A DNA stretch of 64,000 bases from JAWUWD01 sp034112085 (GTDB taxonomy: Bacteria; Bacteroidota; Bacteroidia; Cytophagales; Cyclobacteriaceae). The stretch covers positions 9,703 to 73,702 of the forward strand of contig JAWUWD010000107.1 of the NCBI GenBank assembly GCA_034112085.1. The letters are read 5' to 3'. Under the pieces are notes generated by a model that had not been told where the DNA came from, ran no database searches, and was given only the letters and a program-made list of their open reading frames with translations. Position numbers and translations under genes: made by a program. This document shows positions 50,017-59,368 of the stretch, in pieces (position 1 is the stretch's first letter; each line of letters starts with the position of its first letter).

Positions 50017-52620
50017 ATGATCGAATCACTGAAAAAAGAATCGAAATATGTAAGAAGCTTGTTAGAAGCTAGTCTTGATCCATTGGTAACGATCAGTGCA
50101 GAAGGAAAGATTACTGATGTAAATAAAGCCTTGATGAAAGTTACCGGCATTTCAAGAACTGGGCTTATAGGCACCAATTTCTCTTCTTATTTCACCTCTC
50201 CTAAAAAAGCGCAAGAAGGATATTTACAAGTCTATGAAAAGAATTTTGTCTCTGATTATGCTTTAACCATAAAACATAAAAACGGCAACTTAACAGACGT
50301 GCTTTATAATGCTTCCTTATATAAGGACGAAAATGGAAAGGTGTTGGGTGTTTTTGCAGCTGCTCGTGATGTAACCGAACAAAAGTGGGCCATTGAATTG
50401 CGCGCTGCTAACAAAGAATTAGTTTATCAAAATGAGAAACGTGCAGCTGAATTAGTTCTGGCCCATAAAGAACTAATATATCAAACCAGCGAAAAAGAAA
50501 AACGAATTGCAGAGTTGGCAATTGCAGACATTGAACTTGATTTTCAAAACAAAGAGAAAAAAAAGCGAGAAATCGCTAATAAGAAACTCAAAGCACTTAG
50601 CTCCTCTGCTAAACTAGCATCTCAATTTTCATTGAGCCTTATTGAAGCCAGTCATGACCTATTAGTAACCATTAGCACGAAAGGTAAGATTGTGGACATA
50701 AATCAGGCCATGGTAAACATTACAGGTGTCCCACGAAAAAAATTAACAGGGACTGACTTTTTTGATTATTTCACAGAGCCTCAAAAAGCAAGACTAGTAT
50801 ATAAAGAAGTATTTGCCAAAGGATCTGTAACCGACTCCCCGCTAACGTTGCGACATAAGGATGGCAAATTAACCGATGTTCTTTTTAATGGATCTGTTTA
50901 TAAAGATGATAATAATAATGTGCAAGGTGTAGTTATTGTTGCCAGAGATGTTACAGATCAGACGAGAATCAGCACAGATTTGTTGGAAGCAAAAGAATCT
51001 GCAGAATTGGCTACAACCGTTGCTCAGGAAGCTAAATTCAAAGCTGAAGAGGTAGCTGAAATCGCAGAAAACGAAGTAAAGTCGAAACAACAGTTTTTGT
51101 CAAACATGAGTCATGAAATTCGCACTCCTATGAATGCGATTATTGGCTTTACGAAAGTGCTGTTAAAAACTAAACTTACGGCTAAGCAAAAAGAATACTT
51201 AAAGGCCATAAAAACGAGTGGTAACTCATTAATCGTGCTTATCAACGACATCCTTGATTTGGCCAAAGTCGATGCTGGAAAAATGACTTTTGAAAAATCT
51301 CCCTTCAAATTGGCTTCTTCCTTGTCTTTAATGCTTCATTTATTTGAAGCTAAAATACAGGAGAAAAATTTGTCGCTCATTAAGAATTATCATGACGACA
51401 TACCTGAGGTACTTCTTGGAGACCCTGCTCGACTTCACCAGATTATTCTAAATCTTGTAAGTAACGCAGTAAAGTTTACTTCAAAAGGACACATTGCTGT
51501 TTCAGTTCGCCTGCTAAGTGAAGATAAGGAAAGTGTGAGTATTGAATTCTCCATTTCTGATACTGGTATTGGGATCAAGGAAACCCAAATAGATCAGATC
51601 TTTGAAAACTTTAGCCAAGCATCAAGTGATACTTCCAGGCTGTATGGCGGAACTGGATTGGGCCTTGCCATTGTGAAAAAGTTGGTAGAAGCACAGGGAG
51701 GTAGCATAAGGGTGAAAAGTGTGCCTGATGTAGGCACTACTTTTAGCTTTATTCTGAATTTTGAACAAACAGTTGAAGACGCAGTATCAGAAATTGAATT
51801 TGTGAAGTTAGATGAGGAATTTAAAAACACCAAAGTCTTGGTAGTTGAAGACATTAAGCTCAACCAATTATTGATGAAAACCTTGTTAGACGAATTCGGC
51901 TTTGAACTTGATATTGCCTCAAATGGTCTGATTGCAATTGAAAAATTAAAAGCCAAATCATACGATATTATTTTGATGGATCTCCAAATGCCGGAAATGA
52001 ATGGTTTTGAGGCTACTCATTATATTCGAAACACGATGCGTTCCAAAATTCCGATCATAGCATTGACAGCGGATGTAACTACTGCTGACTTAAAAAAATG
52101 CAAGTCAGTAGGAATGAATGATTACCTGGCCAAACCGGTAGATGAGCGGCTATTATATAGTAAAATAGTGAGTTTGGTAGACCATATACCCGTAGAAACC
52201 ATAGATTCGGAAGCAGAAACCATAGCAAAATCTGAGGCAAAAATAAAAACATTAAAATGTATTGATCTGACATATCTGAAACATATTAGCAAGTCAAATT
52301 CTGAAATAATGATGGAAGTAATGGTGCTTTATCTGGAACAAACACCATCATTGATTGAATTGATGCAGAAAAGCTCTCTGACAAAAGATTGGGAGTCGTT
52401 GCAGGCAGTTGCACATAGAATTATTTCATCATTTGCAATAGTCGGTATTCATGTTGATTTCGAAAACATGGCAAAAAAACTGCAACAATATGCAGCAAAT
52501 AAAGAAGAGAATCCAGAAATAAAAAAACTGGTGTTGCAAATTACAAATATTTGTAATCAGGCATGTATTGAGATCGAAGAAGAATTGGACAGTCTAAAGA
52601 GTATTAACAATGGAAACTGA
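50017..52620 (+). CDS. Hybrid sensor histidine kinase (PAS-PAS-HisKA-HATPase-REC-HPt)
   Basis: 867 residues from ATG 50017. There is no membrane helix, so it is cytosolic. Domains: PAS1 (about 8-125) and PAS2 (about 205-325), each with DVLYNA or DVLFNG segments and separated by a coiled coil. HisKA follows with NMSHEIRTPMNAI (His about 365), then HATPase_c (about 470-580, DTGIGI and GTGLGLAIVKK). A receiver has Asp at about 654 in LMDLQMPEMNG. The C-terminal HPt has His at about 798 in VAHRIISS. The phosphorelay is complete within one chain. The next gene, a lone receiver, overlaps by 11 bases and is the probable outlet or modulator. The PAS ligand is unknown. Confidence 0.94.
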   Translation: MIESLKKESKYVRSLLEASLDPLVTISAEGKITDVNKALMKVTGISRTGLIGTNFSSYFTSPKKAQEGYLQVYEKNFVSDYALTIKHKNGNLTDVLYNASLYKDENGKVLGVFAAARDVTEQKWAIELRAANKELVYQNEKRAAELVLAHKELIYQTSEKEKRIAELAIADIELDFQNKEKKKREIANKKLKALSSSAKLASQFSLSLIEASHDLLVTISTKGKIVDINQAMVNITGVPRKKLTGTDFFDYFTEPQKARLVYKEVFAKGSVTDSPLTLRHKDGKLTDVLFNGSVYKDDNNNVQGVVIVARDVTDQTRISTDLLEAKESAELATTVAQEAKFKAEEVAEIAENEVKSKQQFLSNMSHEIRTPMNAIIGFTKVLLKTKLTAKQKEYLKAIKTSGNSLIVLINDILDLAKVDAGKMTFEKSPFKLASSLSLMLHLFEAKIQEKNLSLIKNYHDDIPEVLLGDPARLHQIILNLVSNAVKFTSKGHIAVSVRLLSEDKESVSIEFSISDTGIGIKETQIDQIFENFSQASSDTSRLYGGTGLGLAIVKKLVEAQGGSIRVKSVPDVGTTFSFILNFEQTVEDAVSEIEFVKLDEEFKNTKVLVVEDIKLNQLLMKTLLDEFGFELDIASNGLIAIEKLKAKSYDIILMDLQMPEMNGFEATHYIRNTMRSKIPIIALTADVTTADLKKCKSVGMNDYLAKPVDERLLYSKIVSLVDHIPVETIDSEAETIAKSEAKIKTLKCIDLTYLKHISKSNSEIMMEVMVLYLEQTPSLIELMQKSSLTKDWESLQAVAHRIISSFAIVGIHVDFENMAKKLQQYAANKEENPEIKKLVLQITNICNQACIEIEEELDSLKSINNGN

Positions 52621-53041
52621 AAAAATAAAAATATTCCTGGTCGATGATGACGCACTATATTTGAAATCCTTAGAAATAGAATTTAGGCAAAAGGCGGACT
52701 TTCTTGTTGAAACCTTTCCATCTGGTGAAGAATGTTTGAGAAATATTTCACTTGATCCTGATTTGATCATTTTAGACTATCATCTTGATGGCATTAATAA
52801 GAATGCCATGAACGGCTTACAGACATTGGATAAAATAAAGGAAATCGATCCAGACATGCCAGTCTTGATGTTATCGGCACAGGACAAAATTGATGTAGCT
52901 ATAAACTGCATACACCATAAAGCCTTTGACTATGTAGTGAAAAGTGAAACCGCTTTTTTACGGCTTGAGAAAATTATAACTTCGGTTTTTAAGTTTAAAA
53001 AAATGGAAAAAAAACTGAGTTGGTATATTGACAGGATGTAA
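52610..53041 (+). CDS. Single-domain response regulator (CheY-like)
   Basis: 143 residues: one receiver domain with VDDD at 11-14, phospho-acceptor Asp56 in LIILDYHLDG, Ser in MLSAQD and Lys in YVVKSE, then a short basic helix. There is no output domain, so it acts through protein contact or as a phosphate sink. It overlaps the hybrid kinase by 11 bases, which implies a fixed ratio of the two products. The spacer of 143 bases after it contains nothing recognisable. Confidence 0.92.
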   Translation: METEKIKIFLVDDDALYLKSLEIEFRQKADFLVETFPSGEECLRNISLDPDLIILDYHLDGINKNAMNGLQTLDKIKEIDPDMPVLMLSAQDKIDVAINCIHHKAFDYVVKSETAFLRLEKIITSVFKFKKMEKKLSWYIDRM

Positions 53042-53184
53042 GTCAAGTAATTCTTGATATGCTGATGAAACTGCTCTATAACGAATATCTTAAAAGAAAA
53101 TACCACAATAACATTTAGATTTCATTTGACTTTAATTGAATTCATCAGCTGAACAATTCTAAATAATAAAGAGGAACAATACAG

Positions 53185-54498
53185 ATGACTCAAAAATCTA
53201 ATAAATCTCACACCCTACTTGAAAGACGAAAAAAAGTAGTTGCTAATGGTGTTGGTGTATTTAATACATCGACTGTTCAACATGCAAAAGGAGCTATCAT
53301 CACTGATGAAGATGGTAATGAGTTAATTGACTTTGCGGGTGGTATAGGAGTGGTAAATGCTGGTCATTGCCCTGAACCTGTAGTGAAGGCAATAAAGGAT
53401 CAAGCTGATAAATATCTACATACCAGTTTCAATGTGGTCACCTATGAGCCATATATCAAATTATGTGAAGAACTCTGTGAGATATTACCACATGGTAAGC
53501 AAACCAAAGCAATGTTGGTCAGTACAGGTGCCGAAGCAGTAGAGAATGCCATTAAGATAGCTCGTCAGGCAACTAAACGAGAGGCTGTTCTATGTTTCAC
53601 AGATGCATATCATGGCAGAACATTGATGGCCATGACGCTTACAAGTAAAGTAGATTACAAACTTGAATGTGGTCCTTTTGCACCGGAAGTATATCGTATT
53701 CCATTCCCGAATTTTTATCGATATTCCGATGGGAAATCGATGGAAGACTTTGTAATAACAAAGCTTAAGGCATTACATGCGTCCAGTAAAAATTTGATTG
53801 ACCCTAAAAATCTGGCAGCAGTTATCATTGAGCCAATTCAAGGTGAAGGCGGTTTTAATCCAGTACCTCAAAAATATTTTGAAGGACTTCGTGAGTTTTG
53901 TAATGTGCATGGTATCATGCTTATCGCAGACGAGATACAAAGTGGCTTCGCGAGAACAGGACATTGGGCAAGTTGGCAGCACTATAATGTCCAGCCAGAC
54001 ATCAGTACCTATGGCAAGTCTATGGGTTCTGGACTACCTATTGCAGCGGTTATTGGAAGATCGGAAATAATGGATGCCGCAGCACAAGGAACCATTGGAG
54101 GAACATATATAGGCAGTCCAATTTCTTGTGCCGCGTCATTGGCGACTATTCAATATATGAAAGATATCAATCTTAATGACAGGGCGAATGAGGTAGGTAA
54201 AATCGTGATGGATAGGTTGGAAAAGGTTAAAGAAGTATGCTCAGATATTGGTGATGTGAGAGGCTTAGGGGCAATGGTTGCAGTAGAGTTTGTGATAGAC
54301 GGAGATCCACATCAACCTAATGGGGAATTGTGTGATACTATTGTGAAAGGCTGTGCGGAAAGTGGTCTGATAATCATAAGTGCAGGTACTTATAAAAATA
54401 TGATTAGGATTCTTTCTCCTTTGGTGATTACCAATGAAGAGTTGAATAAGGGGCTTGATATACTCGAGCAACAAATAATGGACAAAACTAAAAAATAA
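53185..54498 (+). CDS. Class III aminotransferase, 4-aminobutyrate type
   Basis: 437 residues. Omega-amino-acid aminotransferase signatures are present: FAGGIGVVNAGHCPEPV near the start, STGAEAVENAIKIAR, TDAYHGRT, IIEPIQGEGGFNP, ADEIQSGFARTG, and the PLP lysine (about 278) in STYGKSMGSGLP. A GAGGA ribosome-binding site precedes the ATG. By family it transfers the amino group of GABA, or of other omega-amines such as putrescine-derived aldehydes, to 2-oxoglutarate. The next two loci are a nitrilase-family remnant and an Orn/Lys/Arg decarboxylase, so a diamine or polyamine route is likely. Confidence 0.9.
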   Translation: MTQKSNKSHTLLERRKKVVANGVGVFNTSTVQHAKGAIITDEDGNELIDFAGGIGVVNAGHCPEPVVKAIKDQADKYLHTSFNVVTYEPYIKLCEELCEILPHGKQTKAMLVSTGAEAVENAIKIARQATKREAVLCFTDAYHGRTLMAMTLTSKVDYKLECGPFAPEVYRIPFPNFYRYSDGKSMEDFVITKLKALHASSKNLIDPKNLAAVIIEPIQGEGGFNPVPQKYFEGLREFCNVHGIMLIADEIQSGFARTGHWASWQHYNVQPDISTYGKSMGSGLPIAAVIGRSEIMDAAAQGTIGGTYIGSPISCAASLATIQYMKDINLNDRANEVGKIVMDRLEKVKEVCSDIGDVRGLGAMVAVEFVIDGDPHQPNGELCDTIVKGCAESGLIIISAGTYKNMIRILSPLVITNEELNKGLDILEQQIMDKTKK

Positions 54499-54501
54499 AA
54501 G

Positions 54502-54765
54502 ATGAAACGATTCGCAATTTCAGGCATACAAATGAAAGTGTCAGCTGTTCAGGCCAATGTGGAAATGATGAAGCTGAAACTTGACATTACCATGAACCTA
54601 TATCCATGGGTACAGATACTTTAGTTTACTTAAATACATGAAATGATCTCGCACCTTTTTTAGGAAGGGTAAAAGAAAGCCGGGTACCGAATAGTTTTGG
54701 ATAAAACACTAATCGGTGAAGATGCTGGTTACTTTGTTTTATTCATAGATAAAGGAAGAAAATAA
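54502..54765 (+). pseudogene. Remnant of a carbon-nitrogen hydrolase (nitrilase-family) gene
   Basis: An ATG 3 bases after the aminotransferase stop opens a 40-codon frame (54502-54624). It reads MKRFAISGIQMKVSAVQ and later MKLKLDITMNLYPWVQ, the start of a carbon-nitrogen hydrolase, then stops. Further on, two short frames read LGRVKESRVPNSFG (54659-54703 region) and, in the next frame, DKTLIGEDAGYFVLF with IDKGRK and a stop at 54765. These look like the end of the same protein with a one-base frameshift. The middle, including the catalytic Glu, Lys and Cys, is deleted. N-carbamoylputrescine-type amidases belong to this family. Confidence 0.65.
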
Positions 54766-54792
54766 ATTAATGCTTCACTCTCAATATTAGAT

Positions 54793-57525
54793 ATGACTAG
54801 CCAAAAAAAAGCAATAAGTGCACCTTATTACAGTATTGGCCAACTTCGGCTTGACAAATGGAATGAACTCAAAAACCAAAGTGAAGAATTATCTCACTGC
54901 ACTATTGGGTCAGATGATGAAAATAAGCACAAGAAGAAGATCGAGGAACTGCTAGAAGACTTGTCAATAGTAGAGCAATACTTTGCACTACCAGGAATGA
55001 CAATAATTGATAGATTGATAAATTCATTGGCTCAAGATGAACTTGGTGTTTTGGCTCAAATCATCAATAACACCACACGTCAACTTGTAAATGATATTTA
55101 CAGTGGAAATTCATTTTTTCCCACGGAAGATGATTCGGATCAATTGGAAATTGAATCTATGAATAGTGTTCAACAAGGTATGAAGAAAAACTATTTTGAA
55201 GTACTCTTTGTGGAAAACCTGAACTCAAAAGATGAAATAGCATTGCATGAAAAACTCCATGAACTGCATGATCCAAATGAACAATTTAATTACAATGTGA
55301 TTATTCAGCATTCTTTTCAGGATGCTTTAATAGCTCTTTTTTTCAACCCCAATATCCAAGCGGTGGTTATCCGCTATGCCCCACCATACCTATCTGAGAA
55401 CATAACTCCTTTAATAGAACCATACATCCAAAACGTACTTAATATCACTCTAGATGATATTCCTGAATTTGAATTGGGCCCTCGGATAGGGACATTGATC
55501 CGTCAATTCAGACCCGAGCTTGACACCTATTATGTAACGGACACAGGACTGGGTAATCTGGAAGAAAGTACACTTAAGACCTTCGAAAGAATTTATTATC
55601 GAAAGGAAGACTTGCAAGAGTTGCACTTGGCCATAATAAGAGGCATCAGCGACAGGTATCATACGCCATTTTTCAGCGCTTTACAAGAATATAGTAAAAA
55701 GCCTACTGGTGTATTTCATGCGATGCCTATATCCAGAGGTAATTCTGTGTTCAAGTCTAAATGGATTCAAGACTTTGGGGAGTTTTATGGGAGAAATATG
55801 TTTCTGGCAGAGACATCTTCAACGACTGGCGGTATGGACTCCTTATTGCAACCCACAGGAACTTTGAAAAAAGCACAAGAAATGGCTGCCCAAGCGTATG
55901 GTTCAAAACGAACATTTTTCGTAACCAATGGTACTTCAACAGCTAATAAAATTGTGCTGCAAGCGCTGGTAGAACCGGGAGACTTGGTATTAGTAGATAG
56001 GGATTGCCATAAATCACATCATTATGGGTTGGTATTATCAGGGGCTTATCCTGTTTATCTTGATTCGTACCCTATTGAAAAGTATTCAATATACGGTGCT
56101 GTTCCGTTGGAACAAATCATTGAAAAATTATTGATACTCAAGAAAGCTGGTCGATTGAATAAAGTGAAAATGTTATTGCTTACTAATTGCACTTTTGATG
56201 GAATTGTGTACAACGTACAACGTGTCATGGAAACGGTTTTGGCGATAAAACCAGATATGATTTTCTTATGGGATGAGGCATGGTTTGCCTTTGCAGGATT
56301 TACCTATACCTACAAACAAAGAACAGGAATGTTCAGTGCAAATAAACTCCATGAAAAGTATCAGTCCAAGGCATACCGTAAACAATATAAGGAACATATA
56401 AATGGACTAAAAGAGGGGGAGGAATCTACACTTCCTGATCCCCATAAAGTACGTATCAGAGTATATGCCACACAAAGTACGCACAAAACTCTGAGCAGTT
56501 TCCGTCAAGGTTCAATGATTCATGTTTGGGATGAGGATTTTCGCAAAAAAGCGGAAAACACCTTCCTAGAAGCCTATATGACTCACACTTCCACTTCTCC
56601 TAACTATCAAATCTTGGCATCACTCGATGTAGGCAGAAGACAAGTTCAATTTGAAGGATATGAAATGGTAGAACGGAGTATTGAATTGGCAATGGTCTTT
56701 CGCGCAAAAGTGAATGATAGCCCCTTGCTAAGCAAATATTTCGATGTGCTCACAATGAAAGACCTGATTCCAGATCAATATAGGGAGACCGGGTTGAATG
56801 AATATTATGAATTGGCCACAGGATGGAATCGAATGGAAGAGGCTTGGGAAAATGATGAATTCATGCTTGATCCTACTAAAATCACTCTCTTTATTGGTAG
56901 AACCGGTATTGATGGGGATACTTTCAAAAACAAGTATCTGATGGATAAATACGATATCCAGATCAATAAAACTTCCATAAACACGGTGCTTTTTATGACA
57001 AACATAGGCACAACAAGAGGAAGTGTAGCCTACCTTACTCAAATATTACTTAATATTGCTGAAGAGCTGGACGAGCATTTTGATACACTGAATAAGCGAG
57101 AAAGGGAAATAGCTGGTGTACGTGTGCAATCACTTAACATGGACGTGCCTCCTTTGCCTGATTTCAGTAGTTTTCATTCTTCTTTTCTGGCTGTACCAGG
57201 CGTGCCAGGAGGGGATTTAAGAGCTGCTTACTTCCTTGCTTATCAAGAAGATAACTGCGAATATATCTCAATGCAAGATTGTAATGAGGCACTGAGTCAA
57301 GGAAGAGAGATGGTAGCATCTTCATTCGTCATTCCCTATCCTCCAGGATTTCCTGTCCTCGTTCCGGGACAGGTTATAAGTAAGGAAATCATTCGTTTTA
57401 TGCTGGCTTTAGATGTCACTGAAATTCATGGATATCGTGCAGATCTTGGTCTGCGAATATTCCGAGATTCCGTGTTGAATCGACAAAAAACGGTCACAGC
57501 TATGGGAACTATAGGGCATGGATAG
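54793..57525 (+). CDS. Orn/Lys/Arg decarboxylase-type PLP enzyme
   Basis: 910 residues. The N-terminal third (about 90-290) is a receiver-like or wing domain. The fold-type I core (about 335-720) carries SSTTGGMDSLLQPTGTL, VTNGTSTANK, WDEAWFAFAGF, and the PLP lysine (about 565) in YATQSTHKTLSSFRQG. The C-terminal domain has PYPPGFPVLVPGQVI. The substrate could be arginine, lysine or ornithine; together with the adjacent GABA-type aminotransferase this suggests diamine formation and recycling, or acid resistance. Oddly, the last codons (CAT GGA TAG, 57517-57525) lie inside DNA homologous to a VIT gene, so the native C-terminus has probably been clipped or replaced. Confidence 0.9.
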   Translation: MTSQKKAISAPYYSIGQLRLDKWNELKNQSEELSHCTIGSDDENKHKKKIEELLEDLSIVEQYFALPGMTIIDRLINSLAQDELGVLAQIINNTTRQLVNDIYSGNSFFPTEDDSDQLEIESMNSVQQGMKKNYFEVLFVENLNSKDEIALHEKLHELHDPNEQFNYNVIIQHSFQDALIALFFNPNIQAVVIRYAPPYLSENITPLIEPYIQNVLNITLDDIPEFELGPRIGTLIRQFRPELDTYYVTDTGLGNLEESTLKTFERIYYRKEDLQELHLAIIRGISDRYHTPFFSALQEYSKKPTGVFHAMPISRGNSVFKSKWIQDFGEFYGRNMFLAETSSTTGGMDSLLQPTGTLKKAQEMAAQAYGSKRTFFVTNGTSTANKIVLQALVEPGDLVLVDRDCHKSHHYGLVLSGAYPVYLDSYPIEKYSIYGAVPLEQIIEKLLILKKAGRLNKVKMLLLTNCTFDGIVYNVQRVMETVLAIKPDMIFLWDEAWFAFAGFTYTYKQRTGMFSANKLHEKYQSKAYRKQYKEHINGLKEGEESTLPDPHKVRIRVYATQSTHKTLSSFRQGSMIHVWDEDFRKKAENTFLEAYMTHTSTSPNYQILASLDVGRRQVQFEGYEMVERSIELAMVFRAKVNDSPLLSKYFDVLTMKDLIPDQYRETGLNEYYELATGWNRMEEAWENDEFMLDPTKITLFIGRTGIDGDTFKNKYLMDKYDIQINKTSINTVLFMTNIGTTRGSVAYLTQILLNIAEELDEHFDTLNKREREIAGVRVQSLNMDVPPLPDFSSFHSSFLAVPGVPGGDLRAAYFLAYQEDNCEYISMQDCNEALSQGREMVASSFVIPYPPGFPVLVPGQVISKEIIRFMLALDVTEIHGYRADLGLRIFRDSVLNRQKTVTAMGTIGHG

Positions 57526-57716
57526 CGCTCCAGCTGCTAATCCAGCTTGGGTGGCCAATATAATGGGTTCTTTCAAGTCGCTTGCGGCTGCTACGCCAAG
57601 TGGCAAGACTAGCAGTTGATCAAATGCCGTCATTGGCACCCAAAACCTGCCGCCCTTAGCCAATTGTTTCTTTGGATGTAGTGATTGTCCAAATAATGGT
57701 CTGTTGTACGGGTCAT
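57517..57716 (-). pseudogene. Decayed second copy of the VIT/CCC1 gene (N-terminal fragment)
   Basis: The minus strand is clearly a copy of the first 66 or so codons of the VIT gene at 58449-59156. It reads TTDHYLDNHYIQRNNWLRAA from an ATG at 57716, then shifts frame by one base. In the new frame it continues GVAAASDLKEPIILATQ and AGLAAGALSM before stopping. The right-hand VIT gene has the matching GVAAASDTREPIVLATLAG. Sequence identity ends inside the decarboxylase stop region. The start overlaps the PAQR stop as ATGA, so this copy was once translated as the third gene of that operon. Confidence 0.85.
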
Positions 57717-58399
57717 TTTGATTCGACTGTGTCTTTCGAATGTATAGTTTTAATCAGCCTTAAGAGGAAAATCCAATGAAACGTAACGCCAATGAGTACG
57801 GCCAAATGAAATAACTCATGAGCCTCAAAGTAAGATGGAATTATAACTGGAAACTGAGCCCAATCAATAAGAGCCCCGATCGTATAGGAAGCCCCACCTA
57901 AAATCAAGTATTTAACTGGTATTTCTTTCTTTAATTTCAAAATCCCAATAATAGACACCAACCCGAGCCAACCAAACGCAAGGAATACGGAATGAGTCAA
58001 ATAAGTAGGCAATTCATTAAAATATATGGAGCCGAAAGTAATTCCTAGCGTAGCGATCACTGAAGCAAGGATGATAATACCCCATTTCATTAATCCTGAA
58101 AATAGCACCAGATGAATAGCGATCAAAGTACCTGAAATAAGTAAGAATATTCCTGCGTGATCCAGAATTCGTAAAACATATCGAGCAGTCGTCTCTATTG
58201 GTAGTAAATGATATATACCGCTCATTGCAAGAAGGAAAATGGAAGTAAAGCCATAAATAATAATAGGAATTGGTAGAATACGCCCAATTCCTCCTTTTTT
58301 AAATAGTATGAAAAGAAGTATGCCTACGACAAATGCACCAAGCAAGTGAGTAGCTGAACTAATAGGGTCTTCAAAACCAAGGATGGGGATTGTTTTCAT
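57713..58399 (-). CDS. PAQR/hemolysin III (TrhA-like) membrane protein
   Basis: 228 residues with seven membrane helices. The family motifs are LGFEDPISSATHLLGA near the N-terminus, MSGIYHLLP with the conserved Ser and His, LDHAGIFLLISGT with Asp and His, and AHELFHLAVLIGVTFHW at the end. This places the three metal-binding histidines as in adiponectin-receptor-type hydrolases. In bacteria TrhA is connected to membrane energetics and fatty acid homeostasis. It lies downstream of the VIT gene on the same strand, and its stop overlaps the start of the decayed VIT copy. Confidence 0.9.
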   Translation of the reverse strand: MKTIPILGFEDPISSATHLLGAFVVGILLFILFKKGGIGRILPIPIIIYGFTSIFLLAMSGIYHLLPIETTARYVLRILDHAGIFLLISGTLIAIHLVLFSGLMKWGIIILASVIATLGITFGSIYFNELPTYLTHSVFLAFGWLGLVSIIGILKLKKEIPVKYLILGGASYTIGALIDWAQFPVIIPSYFEAHELFHLAVLIGVTFHWIFLLRLIKTIHSKDTVESK

Positions 58400-58448
58400 A
58401 ATTATGAGAAATTATCAATAGGATATCGCAGGAAAAAGAGATTTATAG

Positions 58449-59156
58449 TCATCCTGGGTTAACACTAAACAAATATCCCACCAACGCAGTCAGACCCATT
58501 GCGGCCGTACCCCAAAAAGTAATTCTTAAGATAGCCTTAAGTACATTAGAGCCACCGGCCTTAGCAGCCAACGCGCCTAAAAGAATGAGAAATGCAATTG
58601 CAAAACTATATAGTAAATATTCCATTTGATGTAATGGTGCAAAAAAGGCCACAGTCAAAGGTAGTGTGCCGCCAACCGTAAATGCTGCACCTGACGCAAA
58701 CGCAGCTTGAATAGGATTAGCTCTACTCATTTCATTAATACCCAGCTCGTCTCTAGTATGGGCCTCAAGGGCATCTCGATCGGTTAATTCTTTGGCAACA
58801 AGAAGTGCTGTTTCACTTTTGAGTCCTCTCTGTTTATATATCTCAGCCAGCATTTGCAGTTCCAATTCGGGGGTTTCTTTGAGCTCTAGGTGTTCACGTT
58901 CGATATCTGCTTTTTCAACATCTGTCTGAGAACTCACCGATACATATTCGCCAGCAGCCATAGATAGCGCTCCAGCGACTAATCCGGCTAAAGTGGCCAG
59001 CACAATGGGCTCTCTCGTATCACTTGCAGCTGCCACCCCAATCGCCAGACTTGCTACGGAGATGATACCATCATTGGCACCAAGTACCGCAGCCCTGAGC
59101 CAATTGCTTCTTTGGATGTAGTGATTGTCTAAATAATGGTCTGTTGCATCTGTCAC
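58449..59156 (-). CDS. VIT1/CCC1-family Fe2+/Mn2+ transporter
   Basis: 235 residues from GTG 59156. The helical TM1-2 region reads RAAVLGANDGIISVASLAIG and then GLVAGALSMAAGEYVSVSSQ. A long cytosolic metal-binding helix pair (about 85-140, rich in Glu, with EREHLELKETPELE) and three more helices follow. By homology it moves Fe2+ or Mn2+ out of the cytosol, giving metal tolerance. The N-terminal 66 codons are duplicated at 57517-57716. Upstream lies a truncated receiver fragment. Confidence 0.92.
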   Translation of the reverse strand: MTDATDHYLDNHYIQRSNWLRAAVLGANDGIISVASLAIGVAAASDTREPIVLATLAGLVAGALSMAAGEYVSVSSQTDVEKADIEREHLELKETPELELQMLAEIYKQRGLKSETALLVAKELTDRDALEAHTRDELGINEMSRANPIQAAFASGAAFTVGGTLPLTVAFFAPLHQMEYLLYSFAIAFLILLGALAAKAGGSNVLKAILRITFWGTAAMGLTALVGYLFSVNPG

Positions 59157-59200
59157 TTTAAAAATTGGTAGGCTTTCAAATCCATATCTGTGTTAGGTAA

Positions 59201-59344
59201 TTACCAGTGTCTATCAACGCCTTCTTTCCCATTATTGGCAAAAAGAATTTCATACCCTTCGAGTTCGAAATATTCTGTGAGGTTCTCAAGAATATCTTCA
59301 TTATCTTCAATGAGTAAAATTGTCTTTACCATTAATACTTTCAT
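59201..59344 (-). pseudogene. Truncated response-regulator receiver domain
   Basis: ATG 59344 (or 59332) opens 47 codons reading TILLIEDNEDILENLTEYF and EGYEILFANNGKEGVD. That is the first beta-alpha-beta unit of a receiver with its acidic pair. It then ends in RHW and a TAA at 59201, before the phospho-acceptor aspartate. The remainder is absent; the junction lies close to the VIT gene start. It is a remnant left by a deletion rather than a functional gene. Confidence 0.75.
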
Positions 59345-59368
59345 TGCAGTTTATTTTTAGAGTTATTA

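Noticed and set aside
57409..57663. 84-residue minus-strand frame with a VIT-like stretch
   Set aside because: The start lies downstream of the true ancient start and the frame ends inside the decarboxylase gene; it is the frameshifted part of the VIT remnant, not a gene.
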